Below the pieces are notes generated by a model. The model was not told where the DNA came from and searched no databases. It worked only from the letters and a program-made list of their open reading frames with translations. A DNA stretch of 64,000 nucleotides from CAYGYG01 sp964354155 (GTDB lineage Bacteria > Hydrothermota > Tepidihabitantia > SM23-42 > CAYGYG01), in contig CAYGYG010000011.1 in assembly GCA_964354155.1 (NCBI GenBank), forward strand, positions 29,119 to 93,118, written 5' to 3'. Positions 48,636-56,657 of this stretch are shown here, one piece after another. The first letter of the stretch is position 1, and every line of letters begins with the position of its first letter. The translations under genes were made by a program, and so were the position numbers.

Positions 48636-50174
48636 CTAGATCCTCAACTTGGTCATCTCGAATCTCGAAGTGAAGTAGTCAAAGACCGCCCGGGTGACAA
48701 ACACGGCCGTGATCAGGTTGGCAACGAGACCAATGATCAGAGTCAGGGCGAATCCCCGTATTGGGCCGGTGCCGAGGATATATATCACCAAGGCCGTGAG
48801 GATCGTCGTAACGTTGGAATCGAAAATGGCCAACCAGGCCCGGTTATAACCCTGGGTAATGGCCGTGCGAATCGTCTTGCCGATACGTAGTTCCTCGCGG
48901 ATACGTTCAAAGATAAGAATGTTGGCATCAACCGACATTGCAATCGTCAAGGCAACTCCCGCAATGCCGGGCATCGTCAACGTTCCCTGGAAAACTGAAA
49001 GCACCCCGAGGAGAATCAGAAAATTGAGGAAAAGGGCGAAGTCCGCCACGAATCCCGACAACGAATAGTAGACAAGCATAAAAAGGATGACCAGCCCCGC
49101 GCCGATGAGCGAAGCCCTGACACCCTTGGTTATCGAGTCCCGACCCAAAGACGGACCGACCGAACGTTCCTCGATGATCTTTACCGGCGCCGGCAAAGCA
49201 CCCGCTCTGAGAACGATCGCCAGGTCGCGCGCCTCGTCGGCATTGAACCGCCCGGTAATCGAAGCCCGGCCCTGGGGAATACGTTCCTGTATCCGGGGTG
49301 CGGCCTGGACCACACCGTCGAGCACAATCGCCAGGAAACGCCCAATGTTGGAACCGGTTATCGCCGCAAACCGGCTCGCCGCCTTCCGGTTGAACTCCAG
49401 TTCGACCATCCAGGTGCCCATTGAGCTCAAGTCACCGCTCTGGTTGGGTGAATGGAGCGCATCCCGGATTGCGTCCCCTTTCAGCTCGGCTGACTTCTTC
49501 AGCAGATACAGCGATTTGACTGCCTTGCCCTTGATCTCCTGCTTGAGACCGAAGGCGAATTCAACATCAACGGGGATGGCCGATGCCGCCTGCTGGATCA
49601 TCATCCGTACCGTATCCTCATCACGAACGTCAACCGCATACGACGTCTGGCTCAGGGGCTCCAAGTAGGCGCTGAACGGCAGTTCTTCGGCAAACAGCGT
49701 ATCGGACTTGCCCTGCTTCTCGAAGGCCCGGTCAATCGACTTAATGATGTCACCGGCCCGTCGGTCCTCTTCAACCAGTTTAAACTCAAGCATCGCAACC
49801 TGCCGGATAATATTGATCGCTCTCTCCCGCTCCACCCCGGGCAGCTGGATCATGATACGGTCGCCGCTCATCTTTTCGATCGTCGGCTCATAAACACCGA
49901 ACTGGTCGATACGATTTTTCAACACTTCCAGCGCCCGGTCAACTGCACCCCGGGCTTCCTCTTCCGAAAGGCTGGATTTGTCCACCGATAGGATGAGATG
50001 CATACCGCCCTTCAGGTCCAGACCCAGGTTGATGGCCTTCTTCTGCAGGCTGAACGTCTCTTCCTTGCTCAGCGAACTGCCGCCGGTATACAGCCGGAAA
50101 GTCGGGTAAACTGCATAGATTGCAGCGATTATCAGCAGAACAACGACAACGACTCTAATCGTCACATTACGCAT
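48636..50174 (-). CDS. secD: Protein translocase subunit SecD
   Basis: 512 residues. N-terminal helix (about 4-26), LGLDLKGGMHLILSV motif, periplasmic P1 domain, ILEERSVGPSLGRDSI-like KIIEERSVGPSLGRDSITKG, and C-terminal helices with SVDANILIFERIREELR. Typical length for bacterial SecD outside the enteric group. The gene is the head of a five-gene operon. A promoter lies on its divergent side (50183-50210) and the ATG starts 8 nt after the -10 box with no Shine-Dalgarno. Confidence 0.97.
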   Translation of the reverse strand: MRNVTIRVVVVVLLIIAAIYAVYPTFRLYTGGSSLSKEETFSLQKKAINLGLDLKGGMHLILSVDKSSLSEEEARGAVDRALEVLKNRIDQFGVYEPTIEKMSGDRIMIQLPGVERERAINIIRQVAMLEFKLVEEDRRAGDIIKSIDRAFEKQGKSDTLFAEELPFSAYLEPLSQTSYAVDVRDEDTVRMMIQQAASAIPVDVEFAFGLKQEIKGKAVKSLYLLKKSAELKGDAIRDALHSPNQSGDLSSMGTWMVELEFNRKAASRFAAITGSNIGRFLAIVLDGVVQAAPRIQERIPQGRASITGRFNADEARDLAIVLRAGALPAPVKIIEERSVGPSLGRDSITKGVRASLIGAGLVILFMLVYYSLSGFVADFALFLNFLILLGVLSVFQGTLTMPGIAGVALTIAMSVDANILIFERIREELRIGKTIRTAITQGYNRAWLAIFDSNVTTILTALVIYILGTGPIRGFALTLIIGLVANLITAVFVTRAVFDYFTSRFEMTKLRI

Positions 50175-50182
50175 AAGTAGTG

Positions 50183-50210
50183 ATTATACCCGAAACTGCG
50201 GTAAAGTCAA
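50183..50210 (-). promoter_or_regulatory. Promoter of the secD operon, leaderless geometry
   Basis: Minus strand TTGACT (50205-50210), 16-bp spacer, TATAAT (50183-50188), 8 nt to ATG 50174. Confidence 0.75.
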
Positions 50211-50250
50211 CCGCAATGTGCAACACACAATCTAATTTCCACAAAAACGT

Positions 50251-50278
50251 TTGACAGAGTACTCTTTCTTGCTATAAT
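50251..50278 (+). promoter_or_regulatory. Promoter of transketolase, near-leaderless
   Basis: TTGACA 50251-50256, 16-bp spacer, TATAAT 50273-50278, 10 nt to ATG 50289. No Shine-Dalgarno. Divergent from the secD promoter, with 40 bp between the -35 boxes. Confidence 0.75.
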
Positions 50279-50288
50279 CTCTCTGTCC

Positions 50289-52214
50289 ATGGCCAGGTTC
50301 GACAATGAAGCCTTAACCCCCGAAGATATCACACGCCTTACGGAACTCGCCCGCCGGGCGCGCGGAGACATCATCAAGATGACGACGCTGGCCGGATCCG
50401 GCCATCCCGGCGGCTCAATGTCGTCGATCGACCTCTTTCTCACCCTATATTCGTTCGCCGACATCTCCCCGGCGACGATCGACCGGCCCGGTCGCGACCG
50501 CATCGTCATCAGCCATGGGCACACTTCGCCAGGCGCCTATGCCGCCCTCGGCTTGCTTGGCTACTGTGACATCGACCAGGCCCGGCTCGGATTCAGAAAA
50601 TTATACAGCCCGTTTGAAGGCCATGTCGTCCGAAGAGTCCCGGGCATCGATTGGTCAACCGGGAACTTAGGTCAGGGGCTTGCCGCGGGCTGCGGATTTG
50701 CGGTGGCGGCGAAACTGCACAATCTGGACTTCCATACCTTTGTCGCGATGAGCGACGGCGAGCAGGCGAAGGGACAGGTTGGCGAAGCGCGCCGATTCGC
50801 CAGGAAATTCTTCCTCCATAACCTGTCGGTGATAATCGATTGCAACCGGCTGCAGATCTCGGGCTCCACCGACGACATCATGCCGGTCAACATCAAAGAG
50901 AACTACCTTGCCGACGGCTGGGCGGTCACGGAAATCGACGGGCATGATTTCCAGGCGATATATCACGGCTTGAAGTTCGCCGCCGCCAACGATCGGCCAA
51001 CCGCAATTCTAGCGCGCACCGTCATGGGTCAAGGTGTCTCCTTCATGGAAAACAACCCCGAGTTCCACGGCCGCGCCCTCACTTTCGAAGAGTGCAAGCG
51101 AGCCCTGGCCGAGCTTGGCATCATCAATGACTTGCCCGAGCTTGCCGAAAAACGAAGACTCAATCGCTTCAAACCGCCGAAAACAGTGTCGAAGCTGAAG
51201 TACGCGCTTGAAACCGGTAAGCCGCTTCTCTATGAACAGGCGGTCGACAATCGTAAGGCACTGGGCCGCGCCCTCGATAGCGTTGCCGAACTCAACCACG
51301 CCGTCCGCGGGCGTCCGCCGTTTGCGGTATTTGACTGCGATCTTGCCGAATCGATCCGGACCGATAACTTCGCCAAGAAGTACCCTGAGAACTTCTTCGA
51401 GGCCGGTGTCCAGGAACATTCCACCGCCACCATCGCCGGTGCCCTATCGACCCAGGGTGTCGTCACGGTCTTCGGCGACTTCGGAGTCTTTGCCCTTGAT
51501 GAAGCCTACAACCAGCAGCGACTCAACGACATTAATGACGCCGACCTCAAGGTCTTCGCCACTCATATCGGGCTTGACGTCGGGCCGGACGGCAAGACAC
51601 ACCAGTGCGTCGACTATCTCGGTCTATTCAACAATCTCCATGGCTTCAAGGTGCTGGTTCCGTCCGACCCGAACCAGACCGACCGCGCGGTCCGTTATGC
51701 ACTGAGCGAACGAGGCAATTTCGTCATCGCGGTCGGACGATCCAAGGCCGAGATCATTCTTGACCTGAAAGGTAAACCCTATTTTGGCAAGGACTACCGG
51801 TTTGTCTATGGCAAGGCCGACGTGGTCCGGCCTGGCAAGCATGCCGCCATCATCACCATGGGTCACCTGCTCGCCCGTGCGGTTGCGGCCCATGAAATGC
51901 TGAAGCAAACCGGCTATTCAGTCATGGTGATCAACATCGCATCGCCCAAGCAGCTGGACCGACGGGTACTGAGAATGGCAGTTCGGACCAAGAACGTCGT
52001 CACTTTCGAAGATCACAACGTAGGCACCGGACTGGGCAGCATCGTTGCCCAATTCATCGCGGCCAGCAACGCCGCAGTCAAGTTTGCCGCCTTGGGCGTA
52101 AAAGAATACGGCGCCTCGGATGCACGAGACGCCTTGTATTCACACGAAAAGCTTGATACGAAAACTCTGGTGCGCACGGTACGGCAACTCATCCGTCGCC
52201 GATCCCGGCGCTAA
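50289..52214 (+). CDS. tkt: Transketolase
   Basis: TPP enzyme of 641 residues transferring two-carbon units in the pentose phosphate pathway. N-terminal TPP-binding domain: TLAGSGHPGGSMSSIDLFLTLY, SHGHTSPGAYAALGLLGY, GQGLAAGCGFAVAAKL, and MSDGEQAKGQVGEARRFARKFFLHNLSVIIDCNR (diphosphate motif, S replacing the first Gly of GDGE). Middle pyrimidine domain: ESIRTDNFAKKYPENFFEAGVQEHSTATIAGALSTQG with the catalytic Glu, and HIGLDVGPDGKTHQCVDYLGLFNNL. C-terminal domain from about 510. The sequence is a divergent branch, closer to the split archaeal-like transketolases than to E. coli TktA; exact substrate use is inferred from the family. Confidence 0.9.
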   Translation: MARFDNEALTPEDITRLTELARRARGDIIKMTTLAGSGHPGGSMSSIDLFLTLYSFADISPATIDRPGRDRIVISHGHTSPGAYAALGLLGYCDIDQARLGFRKLYSPFEGHVVRRVPGIDWSTGNLGQGLAAGCGFAVAAKLHNLDFHTFVAMSDGEQAKGQVGEARRFARKFFLHNLSVIIDCNRLQISGSTDDIMPVNIKENYLADGWAVTEIDGHDFQAIYHGLKFAAANDRPTAILARTVMGQGVSFMENNPEFHGRALTFEECKRALAELGIINDLPELAEKRRLNRFKPPKTVSKLKYALETGKPLLYEQAVDNRKALGRALDSVAELNHAVRGRPPFAVFDCDLAESIRTDNFAKKYPENFFEAGVQEHSTATIAGALSTQGVVTVFGDFGVFALDEAYNQQRLNDINDADLKVFATHIGLDVGPDGKTHQCVDYLGLFNNLHGFKVLVPSDPNQTDRAVRYALSERGNFVIAVGRSKAEIILDLKGKPYFGKDYRFVYGKADVVRPGKHAAIITMGHLLARAVAAHEMLKQTGYSVMVINIASPKQLDRRVLRMAVRTKNVVTFEDHNVGTGLGSIVAQFIAASNAAVKFAALGVKEYGASDARDALYSHEKLDTKTLVRTVRQLIRRRSRR

Positions 52215-52256
52215 GTCAGAAAATCCCTCCCCGGTAGGAGACCGCCCCGGATATCG

Positions 52257-52559
52257 CTACGCGTCTTCCGGTTTGATTCTCTTTTGAATCACTTCCTTCA
52301 AAAGCCGGGAGGGTTTGAAGAACGGAACGTACCGCGGCGGCAATGAGAACTCAGCGCCGGTCTTCTTAATGGTGCCGGAACGGCCCTTTCTTTTGCGCAG
52401 TTCAAAATTCCCGAACCCGCGCATTTCAATCCGCTTCCGCTCGCATAGCGCATCGGTGATCGCCTCGAGGAACTTCTCGATGATGGACTCGATGTCCTTC
52501 TTGGTGAAAGCCGGCGCAAATTGCTCGGCTATCTTGGTAATGATCTCGTCTTTTCTCAT
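52257..52559 (-). CDS. HU/IHF-family DNA-binding protein
   Basis: 100-residue nucleoid protein. N-terminal helices MRKDEIITKIAEQFAPAFTKKDIESIIEKFLEAITDAL, then the strand pair RIEMRGFGNFELRKRKGR and the arm IKKTGAEFSLPPRYVPFFKPSRLLKE. ATG 52559 is favoured over ATG 52562 by its Shine-Dalgarno spacing (GGAGG at 52564-52568); longer frames upstream overlap the zinc-ribbon gene. It probably shares a transcript with the zinc-ribbon gene 34 nt upstream. HU and IHF alpha/beta cannot be told apart here. Confidence 0.92.
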   Translation of the reverse strand: MRKDEIITKIAEQFAPAFTKKDIESIIEKFLEAITDALCERKRIEMRGFGNFELRKRKGRSGTIKKTGAEFSLPPRYVPFFKPSRLLKEVIQKRIKPEDA

Positions 52560-52593
52560 CATGCCTCCAATATTAAGCCGCCAATGGCGGGTG

Positions 52594-52803
52594 CTAGGTC
52601 CGGCAAGTACTGCAACTCTTGCTGGAACAAGAAGTACAACTGGACGATGACGCCACCGTGGTTCCCTGCATTGCAAACCTGGAGAAAAGCTTCTCGACTC
52701 TTGACGAACCACACTTAGGGCACTTCACTTTTTCACTCCTGGACAGAACCAGTTCTTCGAACATCTTTTCGCACTTGCCGCACCGGTATTCGAAGATGGG
52801 CAC
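52594..52803 (-). CDS. FmdB-type zinc-ribbon protein with Ser/Cys tail
   Basis: 69 residues, the same family as the protein at 12855. Zinc ribbon MPIFEYRCGKCEKMFEELV...KVKCPKCGSSRVEKLFSRF with two CxxC pairs, then a serine-cysteine tail (SSSSCTSCSSKSCSTCRT), the CxxC-CxxC-SSSS pattern named for this family. The extra cysteines may bind more metal or tune redox sensitivity. The start is GTG 52803, only 5 nt after the -10 box of a TTGACT/TATAAT promoter. It leads a two-gene unit with HU. Confidence 0.9.
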   Translation of the reverse strand: MPIFEYRCGKCEKMFEELVLSRSEKVKCPKCGSSRVEKLFSRFAMQGTTVASSSSCTSCSSKSCSTCRT

Positions 52804-52808
52804 GGGTG

Positions 52809-52836
52809 ATTATATCTTAGGAAGGCAATAAGTCAA
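52809..52836 (-). promoter_or_regulatory. Promoter of zinc-ribbon/HU unit, leaderless geometry
   Basis: Minus strand TTGACT (52831-52836), 16-bp spacer, TATAAT (52809-52814), 5 nt to the GTG start at 52803. Confidence 0.75.
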
Positions 52837-52912
52837 GAAAAATCTTATAATATTGATTCCTGAGCACACCCCGCTCAATCCTGGGCCCGTCACCCTCCCG
52901 CCACCGGTGCTC

Positions 52913-52940
52913 TTGACATTAAGACGGTTTGACATATTAT
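52913..52940 (+). promoter_or_regulatory. Promoter of the cyclase remnant
   Basis: TTGACA 52913-52918, 16-bp spacer, TATTAT 52935-52940. A leader of about 27 nt ends in AGGAAA before ATG 52974. Confidence 0.65.
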
Positions 52941-52973
52941 TATGCGCGGTGGGGCAAGCCGCCAACCAGGAAA

Positions 52974-53237
52974 ATGGACAAAATAGACGAGACGCAGATC
53001 CGGCCCTGTCTGGTTCTTTTTGCCGAGATTGTCGGCCTTGACCGGTACGCAAGCCGGATGGAACCTGAGGAGTATGCCGAACTCCTGCGGGGTGTCTTCG
53101 AACAGCTTGACGAGGCGGTTCTGCTCTACAACGGCCACCTCGATAAGCACAAAGAGAATGTCCTCATGGCGACTTTCGGCGCGCCTCGCGCCCATGAAGA
53201 CGACCCGGAAAGAGCGCTTCGAGCACGGCAAGTATAG
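52974..53237 (+). pseudogene. Truncated class III nucleotide cyclase domain
   Basis: 87 residues that align to the first half of an adenylate/guanylate cyclase catalytic domain: PCLVLFAEIVGLDRYASRMEPEEYAELLRGVFEQLDEAV, NGHLDKHKENVLMATFGAPRAHEDDPERALRA. The frame stops after ALRARQV where a full domain would have 80-100 more residues. Both metal-binding Asp positions are altered: FADI/FADIVG reads FAEI, and the second Asp in KxxGD reads as Asn in KENV. It cannot be an active cyclase. It keeps a good promoter, so expression of a regulatory remnant is possible, but decay is the simplest reading. Confidence 0.75.
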
Positions 53238-53278
53238 ACCCGAGTTCCTAGGTCGGTGAGACCGGCAAGAAAAAACAC

Positions 53279-53306
53279 TTAACATTTCCTTGATTTTGAC
53301 TATAAT
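53279..53306 (+). promoter_or_regulatory. Promoter of nfu
   Basis: TTAACA 53279-53284, 16-bp spacer, TATAAT 53301-53306. A leader of about 28 nt contains AAGGAGG before ATG 53341. Confidence 0.7.
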
Positions 53307-53340
53307 TAGCCTTGAAGTTGACCTGGCTATAAGGAGGTTT

Positions 53341-53568
53341 ATGCTCAAGGAACAGGTCGAACAAGTACTGAATGGTGTCCGGCCGTTTCTTCAAAGAGAC
53401 GGCGGCAATGTTGAACTTGTCGACGTCAGTGATGACGGGATTGTCAAAGTTAAGTTGACTGGTGCCTGTGGCGGGTGCCCGATGAGCGCATTCACGTTGA
53501 AGATGGCGATCGAAGCCAAGATCAAAGAAGCCCTGCCGCAAGTGAAGTCGGTCGAACAAGTAGCGTAG
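53341..53568 (+). CDS. NifU C-terminal (Nfu-type) iron-sulfur scaffold protein
   Basis: 75-residue stand-alone Nfu domain that carries a 4Fe-4S cluster between subunits and hands it to target proteins. [45 protein letters not shown] holds the CxxC ligands in [10 protein letters not shown] 53341 follows AAGGAGG; the frame open from 53290 is not used because the promoter -10 lies inside it. It is followed 14 nt later by tRNA-Leu, which may be on the same transcript. Confidence 0.93.
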   Translation: MLKEQVEQVLNGVRPFLQRDGGNVELVDVSDDGIVKVKLTGACGGCPMSAFTLKMAIEAKIKEALPQVKSVEQVA

Positions 53569-53582
53569 GAATCGTCGTTCTC

Positions 53583-53665
53583 GCCGAGGTGGCGGAATTC
53601 GCAGACGCGCTAGGTTCAGGACCTAGTCCCGAATAGGGGTAGGGGTTCAACTCCCCTCCTCGGCA
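53583..53665 (+). tRNA. tRNA-Leu (CAG)
   Basis: 83-nt class II tRNA with acceptor pairing GCCGAGG/CCTCGGC and discriminator A, anticodon stem CTAGG/CCTAG around loop TTCAGGA (anticodon CAG), a CCC/GGG variable arm, and T arm AGGGG-TTCAACT-CCCCT. The CCA end is not encoded. Reads CUG codons, which are common here. Confidence 0.95.
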
Positions 53666-53674
53666 TGTATCAAC

Positions 53675-53762
53675 ATAATGATGCACACGGATACGTATCG
53701 GGAAGTAGCGAGTAGAGAGTAGCAAGTAGAGAGACGGTCCAGTACAATGCAGACGGATGACG
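53675..53762. repeat. Recurrent intergenic repeat copy
   Basis: 53703-53734 is a GTAGCGAGTAGAGAG-type tract (inverse of 9715-9790), followed by AATGCAGACGGAT at 53746-53758, the same word combination as at 17544-17631. The two families travel together. Confidence 0.65.
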
Positions 53763-53775
53763 AGATATCGCGGTT

Positions 53776-54357
53776 GTGATCATCAATATCGGTACCTTCC
53801 TCTATAGGTTTCGCGGCCTCCTCCCTATCCCCTTGTTCTTCATGATCTTGTATTATGGAAAAGCCTCGAGTTGCTCAATGCTGGCCGGGGCAACAATCGT
53901 GTTTGCCGGGATGGCTTTACGCGTTTGGGCGGCAGGGTATCTTGGACCAACCGGTCGCCGAACCGACTTCGAGGTTGGACGATTGGTGACATGCGGCCCG
54001 TACCGCATTGTCCGTCATCCGGTCTATTTGGGCAATTTTCTGCTGACGATCGGCACGCTTGTTGCATGTTGCCCCGGTCCGCTTCTCCTTTCGGCGGCAA
54101 CCGCGCTCTTTGTGATTGAGTACTATTTCATTGTACGGGCGGAGGAATACTCGCTTGCCGCATCATTGGGGAGTACCTACGCATCTTACCGAAGCCGAGT
54201 GCCCGCGCTGTTGCCATTCAAGCGGCCGGTCCAGTCACGGGATGAACCGGCCTCGATTCGGTTTTCGCTCGCCCGGGCAAAAGGAGAGTTGAGCACCATC
54301 CTGGTGCTTGTCCTGGCCTTCTTCTTGATCATTGGCCGATCCAGGTGGTTGCCGTGA
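53776..54357 (+). CDS. Isoprenylcysteine carboxyl methyltransferase/PEMT-like membrane methyltransferase
   Basis: 193-residue protein with four or five membrane helices (about 9-25, 33-52, 78-105, 107-124, 170-188). The conserved SAM-binding motif is LVTCGPYRIVRHPVYLGNFLL, with a C-terminal EEYSLAASLGSTYASYRSRVPALLPF, as in the ICMT/DUF1295 family that methylates lipid or isoprenoid substrates. GTG start at 53776; no strong Shine-Dalgarno. Its stop overlaps the lpxB GTG by 4 nt, hinting at a role in envelope lipid chemistry. The substrate cannot be read from sequence. Confidence 0.85.
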   Translation: MIINIGTFLYRFRGLLPIPLFFMILYYGKASSCSMLAGATIVFAGMALRVWAAGYLGPTGRRTDFEVGRLVTCGPYRIVRHPVYLGNFLLTIGTLVACCPGPLLLSAATALFVIEYYFIVRAEEYSLAASLGSTYASYRSRVPALLPFKRPVQSRDEPASIRFSLARAKGELSTILVLVLAFFLIIGRSRWLP

Positions 54358-55427
54358 AGAAAAAGAAAGTGTTTGTCTGTGCCGGAGAAGCCTCGGCCGA
54401 TCTCTACGCCGCTCTTTTCCTCAAGCAGCATCAGCCATTCGGAGCTGATGTAGAGCTGGTAGGCGTTGGCGGTCCCCAGCTTGAGGCCGCGGGAACCAGG
54501 ATAGTGCTGCCGAGCCGACAACTGGCCGTCTTCGGTTTTGCCGATGCGGCGACCGGGATCGCCGCCGGCATCCGGGCCTACCGCAGAATCGCACGCCTTA
54601 TTCTGCAGGAACGCCCTGATGTCTTCATCGCCGTCGCCTATCCCGGACTGAACAGCCTGCTGACTCGTTTCTGCAAACAGCGGGGCATCAAGACGGTGTA
54701 CCTTCTACCGCCACAGATCTGGGCCTGGGGGTCCTTTCGCAAGTATTTCATCAGGAAATACGTTGACTTGGTAGTCTCTTTCTTCCCGTTTGAATCTCGA
54801 TTCTATCGCCGCCGTGGAATCAACACCGTCGGTGTGCGCAATCCCCTGATTGATTATCTCAACCGAACCGGCCAACGCACGCCTGAGAAGCATGTCATCG
54901 GCCTTATGCCGGGCTCGCGCCCGAGTCAAATCAAGCGTCATCTCCCGATGATGCTCGACCTTGCACGCCGGCTTTGGACGCGGGATAACAACCTGCGTTT
55001 CCGTCTCATCCTGCTACCTACCGTATCCTTACCCGGCGATTTGCCCAGCTACGTTGAAGTCGCCCAAGGAGACCGTTATCGGGCCATGGCCCGGTCCCGC
55101 TTCATCGTCCTGGCGTCGGGCACTGCTTCCTTGGAATCCGGTCTGCTCGGCATCCCCCATCTATTCTGCTATCACGCACCGCTCATTGACCGACTGGCGG
55201 CGGTTCTCTTGCTTGAGACCAAGGAGATCAACCTGGTCAACATCCTACTTGGAAAGAAGGCGATCGTGGTGCATATCAACCCGACCCCCGACGCTCTGGC
55301 GGCCTCAGCTTGGAATGCAATTGTACAGCCCGAGGGCGCCGCCGACGACATTCGTGAGCAACTCGAAAAAGAACTGGCCGGCTACGCACCGGCCAGCCCT
55401 AATGCAATAATCGAAGCGATGCCCTAA
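54354..55427 (+). CDS. lpxB: Lipid-A-disaccharide synthase
   Basis: 357-residue GT19 glycosyltransferase joining UDP-diacyl-GlcN and lipid X in lipid A synthesis, evidence for a Gram-negative outer membrane. Motifs: VFVCAGEASADLYAALFL, VGVGGPQLEAAG, VYLLPPQIWAWGSFRKYFIRKYVD, IGLMPGSRPSQIKRHLPMMLDLARRL and FIVLASGTASLESGLLGIPHLFCYHA. GTG 54354 is chosen because it overlaps the previous stop by 4 nt (GTGA); GTG 54345 is possible. Other lpx genes are not in the window. The 3' end overlaps the convergent lipoprotein gene by 4 bp. Confidence 0.93.
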   Translation: MKKKKVFVCAGEASADLYAALFLKQHQPFGADVELVGVGGPQLEAAGTRIVLPSRQLAVFGFADAATGIAAGIRAYRRIARLILQERPDVFIAVAYPGLNSLLTRFCKQRGIKTVYLLPPQIWAWGSFRKYFIRKYVDLVVSFFPFESRFYRRRGINTVGVRNPLIDYLNRTGQRTPEKHVIGLMPGSRPSQIKRHLPMMLDLARRLWTRDNNLRFRLILLPTVSLPGDLPSYVEVAQGDRYRAMARSRFIVLASGTASLESGLLGIPHLFCYHAPLIDRLAAVLLLETKEINLVNILLGKKAIVVHINPTPDALAASAWNAIVQPEGAADDIREQLEKELAGYAPASPNAIIEAMP

Positions 55428-55978
55428 TTCTGTCGGGCCACGGCGTTGACGCCTATTACGATCGAAATCCCGGGCAGATCGCAAGCGCTAACAAGCGACC
55501 CTTCAATCGTCACCAGTTCCTCTTCATTGGTTACGCAGAACCAGTTGAACTTCAGGCGGTCAAGCCCATGTGCCGCCTTCCCCAACAAACGAACCGTGCC
55601 GACCTTGAATTCGACCGGCTCTCCCTCAAGGTCCTTGCGAACACAACCTTTGATCGGCCGGGCCAGCCAGATGATCTTGAGGCCTTTGAAATCGCCCAGC
55701 GCTTCCTCCGCGGCAATGCCCGCGGCCCGGCGCTCGCCGACATAGCCCGAGATGAACTGGGGCGATGTCACCGTGGCAAGCGCAATCTGCGCTGAATCCT
55801 TAAACGATGACTTAGGGAACCTGGCGATGATATGTTCGTACTTGGCAATCGCCGCCCGGTACTGCTGAAGGGTCTCCTGCACCTTGGCCTTCTGATACTC
55901 AGCCTTGGCCATCAGATTGCTGCAGCCGCTGAACTGCATCAGGGCCAGAACGCCCGAACAAAAAAATAGTCGCCGCAT
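55424..55978 (-). CDS. Hypothetical lipoprotein with TPR-like N-terminal part
   Basis: 184 residues. Type II signal peptide MRRLFFCSGVLALMQFSGC with the lipobox Cys at 19. Then a TPR-like helical pair (AEYQKAKVQETLQQYRAAIAKYEHIIARFPKSSFKDSAQ) as in outer-membrane BamD-like lipoproteins, and an unassigned C-terminal beta-rich region (KGCVRKDLEGEPVEFKVGTVRLLG, WFCVTNEEELVTIEGSLVSACDLPG). The ATG is chosen for the lipobox; longer frames to 56095 overlap the next gene. It lies 22 nt after the gene at 56001 on the same strand. Confidence 0.75.
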   Translation of the reverse strand: MRRLFFCSGVLALMQFSGCSNLMAKAEYQKAKVQETLQQYRAAIAKYEHIIARFPKSSFKDSAQIALATVTSPQFISGYVGERRAAGIAAEEALGDFKGLKIIWLARPIKGCVRKDLEGEPVEFKVGTVRLLGKAAHGLDRLKFNWFCVTNEEELVTIEGSLVSACDLPGISIVIGVNAVARQN

Positions 55979-56000
55979 CGTGGAGTTCACCGCCGTCGCG

Positions 56001-56540
56001 CTACTTGGCTTCCCGCGCGATAACATCGATTGTGCTCTCCGTGTCATCGGTACCACGCTTGATCCAGACGATGCACGTACTCTTGTCCTTCTCAAAATTC
56101 AAAGTAACAACCTTCTCGTCATTCTGGGTGGCTTCCCATCGGCCTTTCTGTGCCCAGCCATCGCCTTTCAGGCAATCCGAATAGTGGGTTTCGACCTTGG
56201 CGACGTCGTCACCGGTCTTGAGAACCACGCTCATTGCTTTCTCGGTGGCGGTTTCGGTTTTGACACAGGCTTCGGTCTTGGCGCCCGGGTAGATCAGTTG
56301 GGGCGGCACTCCGGTCAAATCGGTGCCCTCACCAATCGAGACCTTGGTCCCATCATCCCCCTTGATCTCAATCTTGCCCTCCTTCGCGTTGATGTCGATG
56401 TCGGCTTTCTTGCCCGTCTGCTTCTCAATCGCCTTCTCGGCAATTCTCTCGGCCAACTTCTGGCCCATATTCTCGCACCGACAATCGATATTGTATGCCA
56501 CGATCATAACCACGAAAACCATCATGATGCGCTTAAGCAC
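56001..56540 (-). CDS. Hypothetical secreted protein
   Basis: 179 residues starting GTG 56540 after AAGGAGG. Signal peptide LKRIMMVFVVMIVAYNIDC. The mature part begins with helices (MGQKLAERIAEKAIEKQTGKKADIDI), then beta repeats (KEGKIEIKGDDGTKVSIGEGTDL) resembling small DUF-type envelope proteins, a GVPPQLIYPGAKTEACVKTE loop and a strand-rich end with SDCLKGDGW and CIVWIKRG. No catalytic motif is evident. The DIDINAKEGKIEIKGDDG segment is a common two-strand hairpin. It leads a two-gene unit with the lipoprotein at 55424. Confidence 0.75.
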   Translation of the reverse strand: MLKRIMMVFVVMIVAYNIDCRCENMGQKLAERIAEKAIEKQTGKKADIDINAKEGKIEIKGDDGTKVSIGEGTDLTGVPPQLIYPGAKTEACVKTETATEKAMSVVLKTGDDVAKVETHYSDCLKGDGWAQKGRWEATQNDEKVVTLNFEKDKSTCIVWIKRGTDDTESTIDVIAREAK

Positions 56541-56560
56541 TGAAACCTCCTTGCCCGATT

Positions 56561-56588
56561 ATTATATCTATCTGCTGGGAGGCGTCAA
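56561..56588 (-). promoter_or_regulatory. Promoter of the 56001/55424 gene pair
   Basis: Minus strand TTGACG (56583-56588), 16-bp spacer, TATAAT (56561-56566), leader with AAGGAGG. Confidence 0.7.
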
Positions 56589-56657
56589 CAGTGTAAGATG
56601 ACAAGTCGCAGGAATATTAGCCGGAGCATCCTGTATAATAAGACAAAAGGAGCTTCC

